NCBI RefSeq assembly: GCF_004216535.1
Contig: NZ_SGWX01000001.1
Location: 3,286,001 to 3,350,000, forward strand
Reading direction: 5' to 3'
Source: Xylanimonas ulmi
GTDB lineage: Bacteria; Actinomycetota; Actinomycetes; Actinomycetales; Cellulomonadaceae
Length of the DNA stretch: 64,000 nucleotides
The notes under the pieces were generated by a model. The model saw nothing but the letters and a program-made list of their open reading frames with translations, searched no databases and was not told the origin of the DNA. Both the position numbers and the translations under genes were made by a program. Shown one piece after another: positions 8,053-16,803 of this stretch. Position 1 is the stretch's first letter, and every line of letters begins with the position of its first letter.

Positions 8053-11007
8053 GTGACCACCTCCTCGCCCACGCCCTACGACCCCGACCGCTTCGCCGAC
8101 CGCCACGTCGGGGTCTCGGACGGCCAGGCGATGCTCGCCGTGCTCGGCTACCCCTCGCTCGACGCGCTCGTCGACGCCGCGGTGCCCGCAGCGATCCGCA
8201 CGCGCCGCCCTCTCGACCTGCCCGCCGCGCGCACCGAGGCGCAGGTGTTGGCCGACCTGCGCGGGCTCGCGGCGAAGAACCAGGTCAAGCGGCAGATGAT
8301 CGGCCTGGGCTACTACGGGACGCACACGCCCGCCGTCATCCGCCGCAATGTGCTCGAGTCCCCCGCCTGGTACACCGCCTACACGCCCTACCAGCCCGAG
8401 ATCAGCCAGGGCCGCCTGGAGGCGCTGCTGACCTTCCAGCAGGTGGTCGAGGATCTGACCGGGCTCGAGGTCGCTGGGGCGTCGCTGCTCGACGAGGCCA
8501 CCGCGGTCGCCGAGGCCGTCGCGCTCATGTGGCGCGCCTCGCGCGCGACGTCGGGCTACGTGGTGCTCGACGCCGACCTGTTCCCCCAGACCCTCGCCGT
8601 CGTGCGCGGCCGGGCCGAGGCGATCGGCCTGCCCGTGGTGGTCGCGGCGCTCGACGGCGGACTCGCCGCCGTGCTCGACGGCGCGCTGCCCGACGGCGAC
8701 CTGGTCGGCGTCGTCATCGCCCAGACCGGGGCGAGCGGTCGCGTGCTCGACGCGCGCGAGGTCGTGGCCGAGGCCAAGGAGCGCGGCGCCCTGGTCACCA
8801 TGGCGACCGACCCGCTCGCGCTGACGATGCTGGCCTCGCCCGGTGAGCTCGGCGCCGACGTCGCCGTGGGCTCGGCGCAGCGGTTCGGCGTCCCGCTGTT
8901 CTACGGCGGCCCGCACGCCGCCTACATCGCCGTGCGCAAGGGCCTGGAGCGCCAGCTCCCGGGTCGGCTGGTCGGCGTCTCGGTCGACGCCGACGGCGCG
9001 ACGGCGTACCGCCTGGCCCTGTCGACGCGCGAGCAGCACATCCGCCGCGAGCGGGCGACCAGCAATATCTGCACCGCCCAGGCCCTGCTGGCGATCGTGG
9101 CCGCGATGTACGCCGTCCACCACGGCCCAGACGGCCTGCGCGCGATCGCGCAGCGCACGCACGCCCACGCGGCCGCGCTGGCCGACGCGCTGCGCGCCGC
9201 GGGGATCGCCGTCGAGCACGAGGCCTTCTTCGACACCGTGCGCGCCGTCGTGCCGGGCCGTGCCGCCGCGATCGTCGCGGCCGCGAGCGAGGCCGGAGTC
9301 AACCTGTACAGCCCTGATGCTGACCATGTACAGATCGCGTGCGACGAGACGACCACCCCCGAGGACGTCGCCGCGGTGCTCGCGGCGTTCGGCGCGGCGC
9401 CCACCACGCCGTCGTTCACCACGCCGGCCGGCGCGGACCTGCCGCCCGCGCTGCTGCGCCGCACGCCGATCCTGACGCACCCGGTCTTCCACCAGCACCG
9501 CTCGGAGACCGCGCTGCTGCGCTATCTGCGGACGCTGAGCGACAAGGACCTCGCGCTCGACCGCACCATGATCCCGCTCGGCTCATGCACCATGAAGCTC
9601 AACGCGGCGGCCGAGATGGAGGCCATCAGCTGGCCCGGCTTCGCCGACCTGCACCCGTACGCGCCCGTCGAGCAGGCGTTGGGCTACGCCGCGCTCATCG
9701 CGACGCTCGAAGCGCAGCTCGCCGAGATCACGGGGTACGCGGCGGTGTCGGTGCAGCCCAACGCCGGCTCGCAGGGCGAGTTCGCGGGGCTGCTCGCGAT
9801 CAGGGGCTACCACCGCTCGCGCGGCGAGGGTCGCCGCGACATCGTGCTCATCCCGGCCTCCGCGCACGGCACCAACGCGGCGTCGGCGGCGCTCGCGGGG
9901 CTGCGGGTCGTCGTGGTGGCCACCGCCGCCGATGGCGCCATCGACCTCGGCGACCTGCGCGCGAAGCTCTCCGAGCACGGCGAGCGTGTGGCGGCCATCA
10001 TGATCACCTACCCTTCGACGCACGGCGTCTACGAGGAGCACGTGCGCGAGGTCTGCGACCACGTACATGCGGCAGGTGGGCAGGTGTACATCGACGGGGC
10101 GAACCTCAATGCGCTCGTCGGCCTGGCCCGTCCCGCCGAGCTCGGCGGCGACGTCTCGCACCTGAACCTGCACAAGACGTTCTGCATCCCGCACGGTGGC
10201 GGCGGGCCCGGTGTCGGGCCGGTCGCGGTCGCGGCGCACCTGGCGCCGTTCCTGCCCGCCTCGCCCGTGGGGGTCTCGACAGGCTCGACCGCCGGGGAGG
10301 GCTCGACCGCCGGGGAGGGCGCGACCGGCGGGGAGGGCTCGACCGGCGGGCCGGTGCCCGCGCCGGTGAGCGCCGCGCCGTTCGGCTCGGCCGGCATCTT
10401 GCCCATCTCCTACGCCTACGTCGCCCTCATGGGCCCCGACGGGCTCACCCAGGCGACCAAGGCCGCCGTGCTGAGCGCGAACTACGTCGCCGCGCGCCTC
10501 GCGCCGCACTACCCCACGCTCTACACGGGCCCGCACGGCCTGGTCGCGCACGAGTGCATCCTCGACCTGCGGCCCCTGACGGCGGCGAGCGGCGTCACGG
10601 CCGAGGATGTGGCCAAGCGGCTCATGGACTACGGCTTCCACGCCCCGACGCTCGCGTTCCCTGTGCCGGGCACGCTCATGGTCGAGCCCACCGAGTCGGA
10701 GGACCTCGCCGAGCTGGACCGGTTCGTCGCGGCGATGATCGCGATCCGCGCGGAGATCGACGCCGTCGCGGACGGGGTCTGGCCCGCCGACGACAACCCC
10801 TTGCGGGGCGCCCCGCACACGGCGGCGGCGGTCACCGCCGACGAGTGGACCCACCCCTACGGGCGTGAGCTCGCCGCCTACCCCGTGGCGTCGTCGCGCG
10901 CAGCGAAGTACTGGCCCCCGGTGCGGCGCATCGACGCCGCACGGGGCGACCGCACGCTGATCTGCGCCTGCCCGCCCGTCGAGTCGTACGCGACGGCGAC
11001 CTCATGA
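8053..11007 (+). CDS. gcvP: glycine dehydrogenase (decarboxylating), P-protein
   Basis: The 984-residue single-chain P-protein decarboxylates glycine and passes the aminomethyl group to lipoyl-GcvH. [21 protein letters not shown] and [14 protein letters not shown] are N-half signatures. The PLP Lys lies in [17 protein letters not shown] near residue 707. Start GTG 8053 lies just behind the riboswitch. An odd segment sits at residues about 740-766, between ASPVG and [18 protein letters not shown]. It reads VSTGSTAGE and then hexapeptide repeats, where relatives have a short surface loop. It is encoded by a palindromic-repeat copy plus an 18-bp tandem repeat. The gcvP stop overlaps an in-frame ATG leading into gcvT. 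Confidence 0.97.
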   Translation: MTTSSPTPYDPDRFADRHVGVSDGQAMLAVLGYPSLDALVDAAVPAAIRTRRPLDLPAARTEAQVLADLRGLAAKNQVKRQMIGLGYYGTHTPAVIRRNVLESPAWYTAYTPYQPEISQGRLEALLTFQQVVEDLTGLEVAGASLLDEATAVAEAVALMWRASRATSGYVVLDADLFPQTLAVVRGRAEAIGLPVVVAALDGGLAAVLDGALPDGDLVGVVIAQTGASGRVLDAREVVAEAKERGALVTMATDPLALTMLASPGELGADVAVGSAQRFGVPLFYGGPHAAYIAVRKGLERQLPGRLVGVSVDADGATAYRLALSTREQHIRRERATSNICTAQALLAIVAAMYAVHHGPDGLRAIAQRTHAHAAALADALRAAGIAVEHEAFFDTVRAVVPGRAAAIVAAASEAGVNLYSPDADHVQIACDETTTPEDVAAVLAAFGAAPTTPSFTTPAGADLPPALLRRTPILTHPVFHQHRSETALLRYLRTLSDKDLALDRTMIPLGSCTMKLNAAAEMEAISWPGFADLHPYAPVEQALGYAALIATLEAQLAEITGYAAVSVQPNAGSQGEFAGLLAIRGYHRSRGEGRRDIVLIPASAHGTNAASAALAGLRVVVVATAADGAIDLGDLRAKLSEHGERVAAIMITYPSTHGVYEEHVREVCDHVHAAGGQVYIDGANLNALVGLARPAELGGDVSHLNLHKTFCIPHGGGGPGVGPVAVAAHLAPFLPASPVGVSTGSTAGEGSTAGEGATGGEGSTGGPVPAPVSAAPFGSAGILPISYAYVALMGPDGLTQATKAAVLSANYVAARLAPHYPTLYTGPHGLVAHECILDLRPLTAASGVTAEDVAKRLMDYGFHAPTLAFPVPGTLMVEPTESEDLAELDRFVAAMIAIRAEIDAVADGVWPADDNPLRGAPHTAAAVTADEWTHPYGRELAAYPVASSRAAKYWPPVRRIDAARGDRTLICACPPVESYATATS
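10270..10292 (+). repeat. degenerate copy of the 23-bp palindromic repeat inside gcvP
   Basis: This copy matches the window's 23-bp repeat (GTGGTT-N11-AACCAC; core TCGACAGGCTC) at 19 of 23 positions, including the whole core. It encodes the VSTGST peptide in gcvP. Confidence 0.75.
10283..10350 (+). repeat. 18-bp tandem repeat inside gcvP
   Basis: There are about 3.8 copies of an 18-bp unit, GCTCGACCGCCGGGGAGG with small changes, encoding [18 protein letters not shown] and GSTGG. It grows out of the 3' half of the adjoining palindromic repeat. The unit is a multiple of three, so the frame is kept. Confidence 0.9.
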
Positions 11008-11060
11008 CCAGCCCGACGACCAGCCCGACGAGCAGCCCGACGAGCAAGGAGACTCCCCCG

Positions 11061-12218
11061 ATGGCCGACACATCGACGCCCCTGGCAGCCGAGCACCGGG
11101 CGCTGGGCGCCACCATGACCGGGTTCGGCGGGTGGCTCATGCCGCTGCGCTACACCTCTGACCTGGCCGAACATCGCGCGGTGCGGTCCACGGCCGGGCT
11201 GTTCGACCTGTCCCACATGGGCGAGATCCATCTGGAGGGCCCAGGAGCGGCGGCCGCGCTCGACGTCGCGCTGGTGGGCAGCGCGACCGCGATCGCCGTC
11301 GGGCGGGCCAAGTACTCGATGATCTGCGCCGAGGACGGTGCGGTGCTCGACGACCTGATCGTGTACCGGCTCGCCGACGAGCACTTCCTCGTGGTCGCCA
11401 ACGCCGGCAACGCCCCGCTCGTCGCGCGCGAGCTCGCGGCGCGCACCCACGGGTTCGACGTGGTGACGACCGACCGCTCCGCGGCCACGGCGCTCATCGC
11501 GGTGCAGGGCCCGCGCGCCGAGCGGATCGTCACCGCGCTCACCGACCCCGCCGACGTCGCCGCCGTGCGCGCGCTGCCGTACTACGCCGCGACGCGCGCG
11601 AGGCTGCGGGTGGGGGAGGGCGCCGCGGCGCTGGTGGCCCGCACGGGCTACACGGGCGAGGACGGCTTCGAGCTGTTCGTCGACGTCGCCGACGCCGTCG
11701 GGCTGTGGCGGGCCGCGCTCGCCGCGGGCGCCGAGCACGGGCTGGCGCCGGCCGGGCTCGCCGCGCGCGACTCGCTGCGCCTGGAGGCGGGCATGCCGTT
11801 GTACGGCCACGAGCTCGACACCACGACGACGCCGTTCGAGGCGGGGCTCGGCCGCGTGGTGCGCCTCGACAAGCAGGACACGGCGGGGCGCCTGGTCGAG
11901 TTCGTCGGACGCGCCGCGCTGGCGGCGCGCAAGGCCTCCCCGCCCGCCCGCGTCCTGGTGGGGCTGCGCGGCGAGGGGCGCCGCTCGGCGCGCGCCGGGT
12001 ACGACGTCGTCAGGCGCGGCGCCGAGGGGTCGGTGGGCGCGAAGGTCGGCGTCGTGACGTCGGCGGCGCCGTCGCCCACCCTCGGGCGCCCGATCGCGAT
12101 GGCGTACGTGACCCCGGAGGTCTGCGCGCAGGGCGTCGAGCTCGCCGTCGACGTGCGCGGGCGCGCCGAGCCGTTTGTCGTCGTCCCGCTGCCGTTCTAC
12201 CGCCGCGCCACCGCGTGA
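11061..12218 (+). CDS. gcvT: glycine cleavage system aminomethyltransferase, T-protein
   Basis: The 385-residue T-protein releases ammonia from aminomethyl-lipoyl GcvH and makes 5,10-methylene-tetrahydrofolate. FGGWLMPLRY, FDLSHMGEI, DDLIVYRL and YTGEDGFELF are family signatures. The C-terminal domain contains AMAYV. ATG 11061 has a good ribosome-binding site (AAGGAGA). An in-frame ATG at 11004 overlaps the gcvP stop and would add 19 residues made of SPT repeats, which is less likely to be the main start. It sits between gcvP and gcvH under the same riboswitch. Confidence 0.95.
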   Translation: MADTSTPLAAEHRALGATMTGFGGWLMPLRYTSDLAEHRAVRSTAGLFDLSHMGEIHLEGPGAAAALDVALVGSATAIAVGRAKYSMICAEDGAVLDDLIVYRLADEHFLVVANAGNAPLVARELAARTHGFDVVTTDRSAATALIAVQGPRAERIVTALTDPADVAAVRALPYYAATRARLRVGEGAAALVARTGYTGEDGFELFVDVADAVGLWRAALAAGAEHGLAPAGLAARDSLRLEAGMPLYGHELDTTTTPFEAGLGRVVRLDKQDTAGRLVEFVGRAALAARKASPPARVLVGLRGEGRRSARAGYDVVRRGAEGSVGAKVGVVTSAAPSPTLGRPIAMAYVTPEVCAQGVELAVDVRGRAEPFVVVPLPFYRRATA

Positions 12219-12280
12219 CCCCCGTACGCTCGACCCCAGCATCGACCGGCGCCCTGGGCGCCCCGCCCGTAGGAGAGGCC

Positions 12281-12649
12281 ATGGCCAGCTACCCCGACCA
12301 CCTGCAGTACTCGCGTGAGCACGAGTGGGTCGACCCGTCCTCGCCCGCTGTCGTGGGCATCACCTCGCACGCCGCCGATGCGCTCGGCGACGTCGTCTAC
12401 CTGGAGCTGCCGCAGGTGGGCGCCGAGATCACCGCGGGCGAGGTCATCGGCGAGATCGAGTCGACCAAGTCGGTCTCGGAGCTGTACGCGCCCGTGACGG
12501 GCACGGTCGTCGAGGTCAACCAGGCGGCCATCGACGATCCCGCCCAGGTCAACGCCGACCCGTTCGGCGCCGGCTGGCTGCTCAAGGTCGAGGTGACCGC
12601 GGTCGGGGAGCTGCTTGACGCCGCGGCCTACGCCGAGTTTGCCGGCTGA
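12281..12649 (+). CDS. gcvH: glycine cleavage system H protein
   Basis: The 122-residue lipoyl carrier shuttles the aminomethyl group between GcvP, GcvT and the dihydrolipoamide dehydrogenase. YSREHEWV opens the fold. The lipoylated Lys is residue 63 in GEIESTKSVSELYAPV, within the usual ExxK-AxS/V loop. The ATG follows AGGAGAG at ideal spacing. It is the last gene of the gcvPTH operon; no lpd-like gene is present here. Confidence 0.97.
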   Translation: MASYPDHLQYSREHEWVDPSSPAVVGITSHAADALGDVVYLELPQVGAEITAGEVIGEIESTKSVSELYAPVTGTVVEVNQAAIDDPAQVNADPFGAGWLLKVEVTAVGELLDAAAYAEFAG

Positions 12650-12656
12650 CTCCCGA

Positions 12657-12671
12657 GCGGGTGAAACCCGC
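12657..12671 (+). terminator. short hairpin after gcvH
   Basis: GCGGGT-GAA-ACCCGC forms a 6-bp stem just after the gcvH stop, followed by a mildly pyrimidine-rich stretch. It is a plausible but weak terminator for the gcv operon. Confidence 0.4.
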
Positions 12672-12824
12672 CACGTTTCCCCAGGTCAGAGGACCGAGCG
12701 CAAAGAAACGACAGGAACTTGTTCGTTTGGCGTCATGATTTGACGGCTCGCGGCTCTCATGGTTACGCAGCACATCGCAGGTCGGTCACCCCTGAGGCCG
12801 GCCGGCTGCGGCCTGGAGGATCAC

Positions 12825-13067
12825 ATGAGCATCATCGAACTGGAGCGCACGGCGCCCGCAGCGTCCATCACCCCTCTGACGCGCCGTGAGCAGGTCGTCC
12901 TGTCCAATCTGAGCGAGGACGTCACCCTGGAGCAGATCGCGACCAAGCTGTTCGTCACGCGTAACACCGTGAAGTCGCAGGTGCGCAGCGTCTACCGAAA
13001 GATCGGCGTGTCAACGCGGGCGGATGCCGTCGCGTGGGCCCGCCAGGCCGGGATCCGCACTGTCTGA
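12825..13067 (+). CDS. small orphan LuxR-type HTH protein
   Basis: The 80-residue protein is essentially one GerE/LuxR DNA-binding domain: LTRREQVVLSNLSE, then TLEQIATKLFVTRNTVKSQV (scaffold plus recognition helix) and YRKIGVSTRADAV. It has no receiver or ligand domain, so it may bind DNA constitutively or pair with another protein. A GGAGG precedes the ATG. The 175 bp upstream are less GC-rich than the surroundings and probably hold its own promoter. It is followed by a strong hairpin, so it is a single-gene unit. Confidence 0.88.
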   Translation: MSIIELERTAPAASITPLTRREQVVLSNLSEDVTLEQIATKLFVTRNTVKSQVRSVYRKIGVSTRADAVAWARQAGIRTV

Positions 13068-13142
13068 GCCCGTGCCGCTGCGCGAGTCGCGCGCGGCGGG
13101 GCTCTCGTCGCACGCAGACACGATGTCCGGCACTACATCGTC

Positions 13143-13180
13143 GAACGCTCGGCGCTCGCCTCGGTGAGCGCCGAGCGTTC
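13143..13180 (+). terminator. strong 15-bp hairpin terminator
   Basis: The arms at 13143-13157 (GAACGCTCGGCGCTC) and 13166-13180 (GAGCGCCGAGCGTTC) are perfectly complementary across an 8-base loop. There is no U-tract. It lies between the LuxR-type gene and the Nudix gene and can act in either direction. Confidence 0.75.
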
Positions 13181-13283
13181 TGTCCTCCCGGGGCGATGAC
13201 GCCCCCGCCCGTGGCGAAAAGCCGTCACCGCGGTGTCATGAAACCGATATCCCGCGGCTACGAGAAGATGTCAGACTCTGCGC

Positions 13284-13748
13284 ATGACGCACCAGCCCGG
13301 CCCCGATCTTGATGCGCCTGGTGCGGCGGTCGGCGCGCGTCGTCTGGTCGTCGCCGCGGCGATCGTCGACGACGTCGTCGCGCCCTCCCGCCTGCTGGCC
13401 GCGCGGCGCTCGCGGCCGTCGTCACTCGCAGGCCGCTGGGAGTTCCCGGGCGGCAAGGTCGACGACGGCGAGACTCCGGTCGGCGCGCTGCATCGCGAGC
13501 TGCGAGAGGAGCTCGGCGTGTCGGTCGACCTGGGCCCCGAGGTCGCCGGGCCCGACGACGACGCGTGGATCATCACCGACCGCCACGTCATGCGCCTGTG
13601 GCTCGCGCGCGTGACGGTGGGGGACCCGGCGCCCCTGGTCGAGCACGACGACCTGCGCTGGCTCGACGCCGAGAGCCTGTTCACCGTCGACTGGCTCGAC
13701 GGCGACGTGCGGATCGTCGCGGCCCTGGCGGGGCTGCTGACGCGCTGA
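13284..13748 (+). CDS. Nudix hydrolase, MutT/(deoxy)nucleoside triphosphate type
   Basis: The 154-residue protein carries a complete Nudix box, GGKVDDGETPVGALHREL followed by REELGV, matching GX5EX7REUXEEXGU. WEFPGGK just before it is typical of MutT-like enzymes that remove oxidised dGTP or other (d)NTPs. LVVAAAIVDD starts the fold. It is monocistronic and convergent with the MFS gene 7 bp away. Confidence 0.9.
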   Translation: MTHQPGPDLDAPGAAVGARRLVVAAAIVDDVVAPSRLLAARRSRPSSLAGRWEFPGGKVDDGETPVGALHRELREELGVSVDLGPEVAGPDDDAWIITDRHVMRLWLARVTVGDPAPLVEHDDLRWLDAESLFTVDWLDGDVRIVAALAGLLTR

Positions 13749-13755
13749 CCAGCCC

Positions 13756-15084
13756 CTACACGGACCCGGCGACGGCGGGCTCACGATCCGCGACGCGGCC
13801 CGGCCTCCTGTTGGCCTCGGCGCCCGGGACCTCGGGGCGCACCTGACCCGCCGCGGCGAGGCTGACGACCATCGCGAGGGTGATGACCAGCAGGGCGTGG
13901 CGCACCCCCCACGAGTCCGCGAGCAGCCCGAGGACGGGCGGCGCGGACAGCGCGGCGATCGACCCGAACGAGCTGACCACGGACACACGCGCGGCCGCCT
14001 TGGTGGGGTCGTCGGCCGCGGCCGCGGTGCCGACGGGGTAGGCCATCGCGGCGCCCACGCCCCACAGCACGATGCCCGCCCAGGCGAACGGGAGCGAGGG
14101 GCCCAGGCCGAACACCAGGAGGCCGAGCAGGGCCGAGACGCCCGAGACGCGCAGCACCGCGACGCGGCCGAACCTGTCGATGAGCGCCGGGCCCAGCAGG
14201 CGCACCGTCAGCATCGAGACGACGAACGTGGCGTACGCGGCCGCTCCCACGGCCTCGCGCGTGGCGAAGCCGTCGACCACCGCGAGGTTGAGCCAGTTGG
14301 CGGCGGCGCCCTCCGACATCGTCGCGGCCAACAGCACCAGCCCGATCAGCAGGGTGCGCGGCTCGGTCCAGGCCCGCAGGGCGCCGCTGGAGCGGCCACG
14401 GGCGCGGGCGCTCGCGGTGAGGCGCGCGAGGAGCGGGCGGCCGGGGCCGTCGGCGGCGCGGGGCGTGGCGTCGCGCTGGGGGCGGCGCGGCTCGTCCTGA
14501 AGGGCGGTGCCCGGCGCGATCAGCACAGCGCGCGCGATCGTGACGAGCACGGCGACGGCGATGATGTGCCAGGAGACGTGCAGGCCGATCACCGACGTCG
14601 CCGCGGCGATGGCGCTGCCGATCAGCGCGCCGACGGAGAACGCGGCGTGGACGTGGGGGAGCACGGCCCGGCCGAGCGGCTTTTCGAGGCGGGCGGCCTC
14701 GAGGTTGACGGGGACGAAGGTGGCCGGTCCGACGATTCCGTTGAGCAGCACGCCGAGGGTGAACAGCTCGACCGAGCCCACCATGGTCGCGACGCCCGAG
14801 ACCACGAACCCGGCGAAGGCGCCGAGCATGCCGATGCGCAGCATCGTCGCGGAGCCGAAGCGGACGATGAGGGCGCCGATGGTCGCGACGCCGACGAGCG
14901 ACCCGATGGCGCCGACCACGAGCACGGCGCCGAGCTGCCCGGCCGTGACGGTGAGGTCCTCGCGCACCGAGGGCAGGCGCCCGAGCCAACTCGTCTGGAT
15001 GACGCCGAAGACGCCGAACATCGCGATGAGGGACCAGCGGACCCGCTGGAGGCTGGCGTTTGGCGGGGGCGAGAGCAAAGGCAT
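13756..15084 (-). CDS. MFS transporter
   Basis: The 442-residue transporter has twelve hydrophobic segments in two halves, with a charged central loop of about 40 residues rich in Arg and Pro (residues about 200-245). WLGRLPSVREDL between helices 1 and 2 and GSLVGVATIGALIVRFGS fit the loop-2 region of the YbjJ/FucP-like MFS group. The substrate is unknown. ATG 15084 (MPLLSPPP) was chosen because the hydrophobic first helix follows directly. A 16-bp palindrome 69 bp upstream is identical to one in front of the other MFS gene in this window. Confidence 0.88.
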   Translation of the reverse strand: MPLLSPPPNASLQRVRWSLIAMFGVFGVIQTSWLGRLPSVREDLTVTAGQLGAVLVVGAIGSLVGVATIGALIVRFGSATMLRIGMLGAFAGFVVSGVATMVGSVELFTLGVLLNGIVGPATFVPVNLEAARLEKPLGRAVLPHVHAAFSVGALIGSAIAAATSVIGLHVSWHIIAVAVLVTIARAVLIAPGTALQDEPRRPQRDATPRAADGPGRPLLARLTASARARGRSSGALRAWTEPRTLLIGLVLLAATMSEGAAANWLNLAVVDGFATREAVGAAAYATFVVSMLTVRLLGPALIDRFGRVAVLRVSGVSALLGLLVFGLGPSLPFAWAGIVLWGVGAAMAYPVGTAAAADDPTKAAARVSVVSSFGSIAALSAPPVLGLLADSWGVRHALLVITLAMVVSLAAAGQVRPEVPGAEANRRPGRVADREPAVAGSV

Positions 15085-15152
15085 GGCGGGGACCTGACGA
15101 AGCGCGAGGGAGAGGGAGGGGATCGACGCGCTCGCTACCGAACGCGCCCGCT

Positions 15153-15168
15153 GTCGAATCGATTCTAC
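15153..15168 (-). promoter_or_regulatory. 16-bp palindromic operator upstream of the MFS gene
   Basis: In gene orientation the site reads GTAGAATCGATTCGAC. It contains the perfect palindrome GAATCGATTC with a central CG, as in LacI-family operators. The same 16 bases recur at 61696-61711. TAGAAT inside it resembles a -10 element, so a bound repressor could block the promoter. Confidence 0.7.
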
Positions 15169-15271
15169 TGGGCGAGGGCCACCCGTGCCGAGTCGAGTGC
15201 GCCGAACGTCCGCCATCTCACGCTCCGGGGGCGCGCAGCGTCGGGCGCCGCGCGGGGTTTAGGTTGTGCTC

Positions 15272-15490
15272 ATGAGCGAGTTCCAGGTGGCCAAGAGGGT
15301 CAAGCAGGAGCCCACCGCGGCGGTCGCCGCGCGCGTCCTGCTGTCGTTCGTGCTGTTCCTCGGTGGGCTGGTGCTCATCGGCGCGGGCGCCTCGGACAGC
15401 GGGTCCGTGCCGTGGCTGTGGTTCGCGCTGGGTCTGATCGCCGTCGCGCTGTCGTTCGGGCTGCCGATGCGTGGGGCGTCCCGGGGCTGA
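15272..15490 (+). CDS. small hypothetical membrane protein
   Basis: The 72-residue protein has two predicted membrane helices (about residues 20-42 and 50-65) joined by GASDSGSVPW and a basic end. The family is not recognised. ATG 15272 is preferred; an in-frame GTG lies 6 bp earlier. It starts about 100 bp downstream of the MFS operator on the other strand and ends 15 bp before convergent metF. Confidence 0.6.
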   Translation: MSEFQVAKRVKQEPTAAVAARVLLSFVLFLGGLVLIGAGASDSGSVPWLWFALGLIAVALSFGLPMRGASRG

Positions 15491-15505
15491 CGCCGCCGGC
15501 GCGCA

Positions 15506-16516
15506 CTACCGGCTCGCGCTGACCCGCACGTCGGTGGTCGGCTCCAACAGGTCGGGCGCCTCGCGCCGCAACAGGCCGACGCCGTCGAGCAGGTCGAGCG
15601 CCGGGCGGTGCTTGTTGAACGTGTAGACGTGCAGGCCGGGCGCCCCGGCGTCGAGCACCGCCTGCGCGAGCTCGACCGAGCGCGCGACGCCGCAGGCGTG
15701 CTGCGCCTCGGGGTCGTCGAGCGCGTCGAGCGCCGCGAGCAGGTCCGACGGCGCGGCGACGCCCGTCAGCTCCTCGACCCGCCGCAGGCGCCGTGGATCG
15801 GTCGCGGGCAGCAGGCCCGCGAGGATCGGGATCGTGATCCCGGCGGCGCGTGCGTCGGCGACGAACTCGACATAGGACTCGGGCTCGTAGAAGAGCTGGG
15901 TGATCGCGAAGCTCGCGCCCGCCTCCTGCTTCTCGAGCAGGCGGCACACCTCCTGCGTGCGCGTGGTGCCCGCGCCCGGGTTGCCGTTCGGGAACGTGGC
16001 GACCGCGATCGACAGGGGATGGGCGGCGCCGCGCAGCGCCGAGCTCGGATCGGCCGCGGCGCGGGAGGCCTCGACCTCGCGCAGCAGGCGCACGAGCTCG
16101 ACGCTGGAGTGGACGCCGTCGGCCGGCGGACGCCAGTCGGGCTGGTCGTGGGGCGGGTCGCCGCGCAGCGCGAGGAACGCGCGCACGCCGGCCTCCAGGA
16201 AGTCGTCGATGACCGCCGAGACGTCCTCCCGCGAGGCGCCGACGCAGGTCAGATGCGCGATGGGCAGCACTGGGGTGCCGGCGAGCAGGGTCGACACGAC
16301 GCGGTGCGCCGTCGCGCGGTCCCCGCCGCCGGCGCCGTAGGTCACCGAGATGAAGTCGGGGTGCACCGCGACCAGGCGGCGGGCCGTCTCCCAGAACCGT
16401 GGCGCGGCCTCGGGTCGGCGCGGGGGCATGAGCTCGAAGGACACCGTGGGGCGATGGATCGGGCGCCTCGGGGCGTCGGTGGGGCCGCCGTGCGGCACGT
16501 GTCCCTCATCGACCAC
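15506..16516 (-). CDS. metF: 5,10-methylenetetrahydrofolate reductase
   Basis: The 336-residue FAD-dependent TIM-barrel enzyme reduces methylene-THF to methyl-THF for methionine synthesis. SFELMPPRR supplies the catalytic Glu. SVTYGAGG, HLTCVGASRE, FLALRGDPP, ITQLFYEPESYVEF and HVYTFNK are the folate- and FAD-binding signatures in order. The start is a GTG with GAGGAG placed 5 bp upstream; an earlier GTG at 16534 is less likely. With the gcv operon it supplies one-carbon units. A structured leader of 287 bp separates it from the divergent NYN gene. Confidence 0.93.
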   Translation of the reverse strand: MVDEGHVPHGGPTDAPRRPIHRPTVSFELMPPRRPEAAPRFWETARRLVAVHPDFISVTYGAGGGDRATAHRVVSTLLAGTPVLPIAHLTCVGASREDVSAVIDDFLEAGVRAFLALRGDPPHDQPDWRPPADGVHSSVELVRLLREVEASRAAADPSSALRGAAHPLSIAVATFPNGNPGAGTTRTQEVCRLLEKQEAGASFAITQLFYEPESYVEFVADARAAGITIPILAGLLPATDPRRLRRVEELTGVAAPSDLLAALDALDDPEAQHACGVARSVELAQAVLDAGAPGLHVYTFNKHRPALDLLDGVGLLRREAPDLLEPTTDVRVSASR

Positions 16517-16803
16517 GGTTGCTCCTCGAACCACTCGGTCCCGGAGCGGACGCGCTCCAGGAGACTGAACTCATCGCAGGGCGGTCCGTAGACGCGCCCA
16601 GCGCGGGGGTTCCTCAGGAGGCTTCCGTCGGCGGGAGAGTGGCGGCACCCTCCTCGTGGAGGCCCATCGTAGCCTTCGGTCCCGCTGCGCGGGAGGGTTC
16701 TGCCCGCCATTCAAGACGGTTCGGTCCGACGGCGGTGGCGCCCGCGATGGCTCGGGTGCCTGTCGGCGCACACCACGCGCCGTGGACACGTACCGTGGCG
16801 GGC
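16517..16803 (-). other. structured intergenic leader between metF and the NYN gene
   Basis: No gene is supported here. Read toward metF, the stretch has a CCCGC-GCA-GCGGG hairpin and long-range complementary stretches (ACCCTCC with GGAGGGT, GAGGAGGG with CCTCC). This suggests a folded leader. It does not match the SAM, cobalamin or T-box consensus well enough to name. Confidence 0.4.

Noticed and set aside
16517-16803. SAM or cobalamin riboswitch before metF
   Set aside because: Single motifs (GCCACT, CTGAGGAAC) resemble parts of these classes, but the conserved cores and their order are absent.
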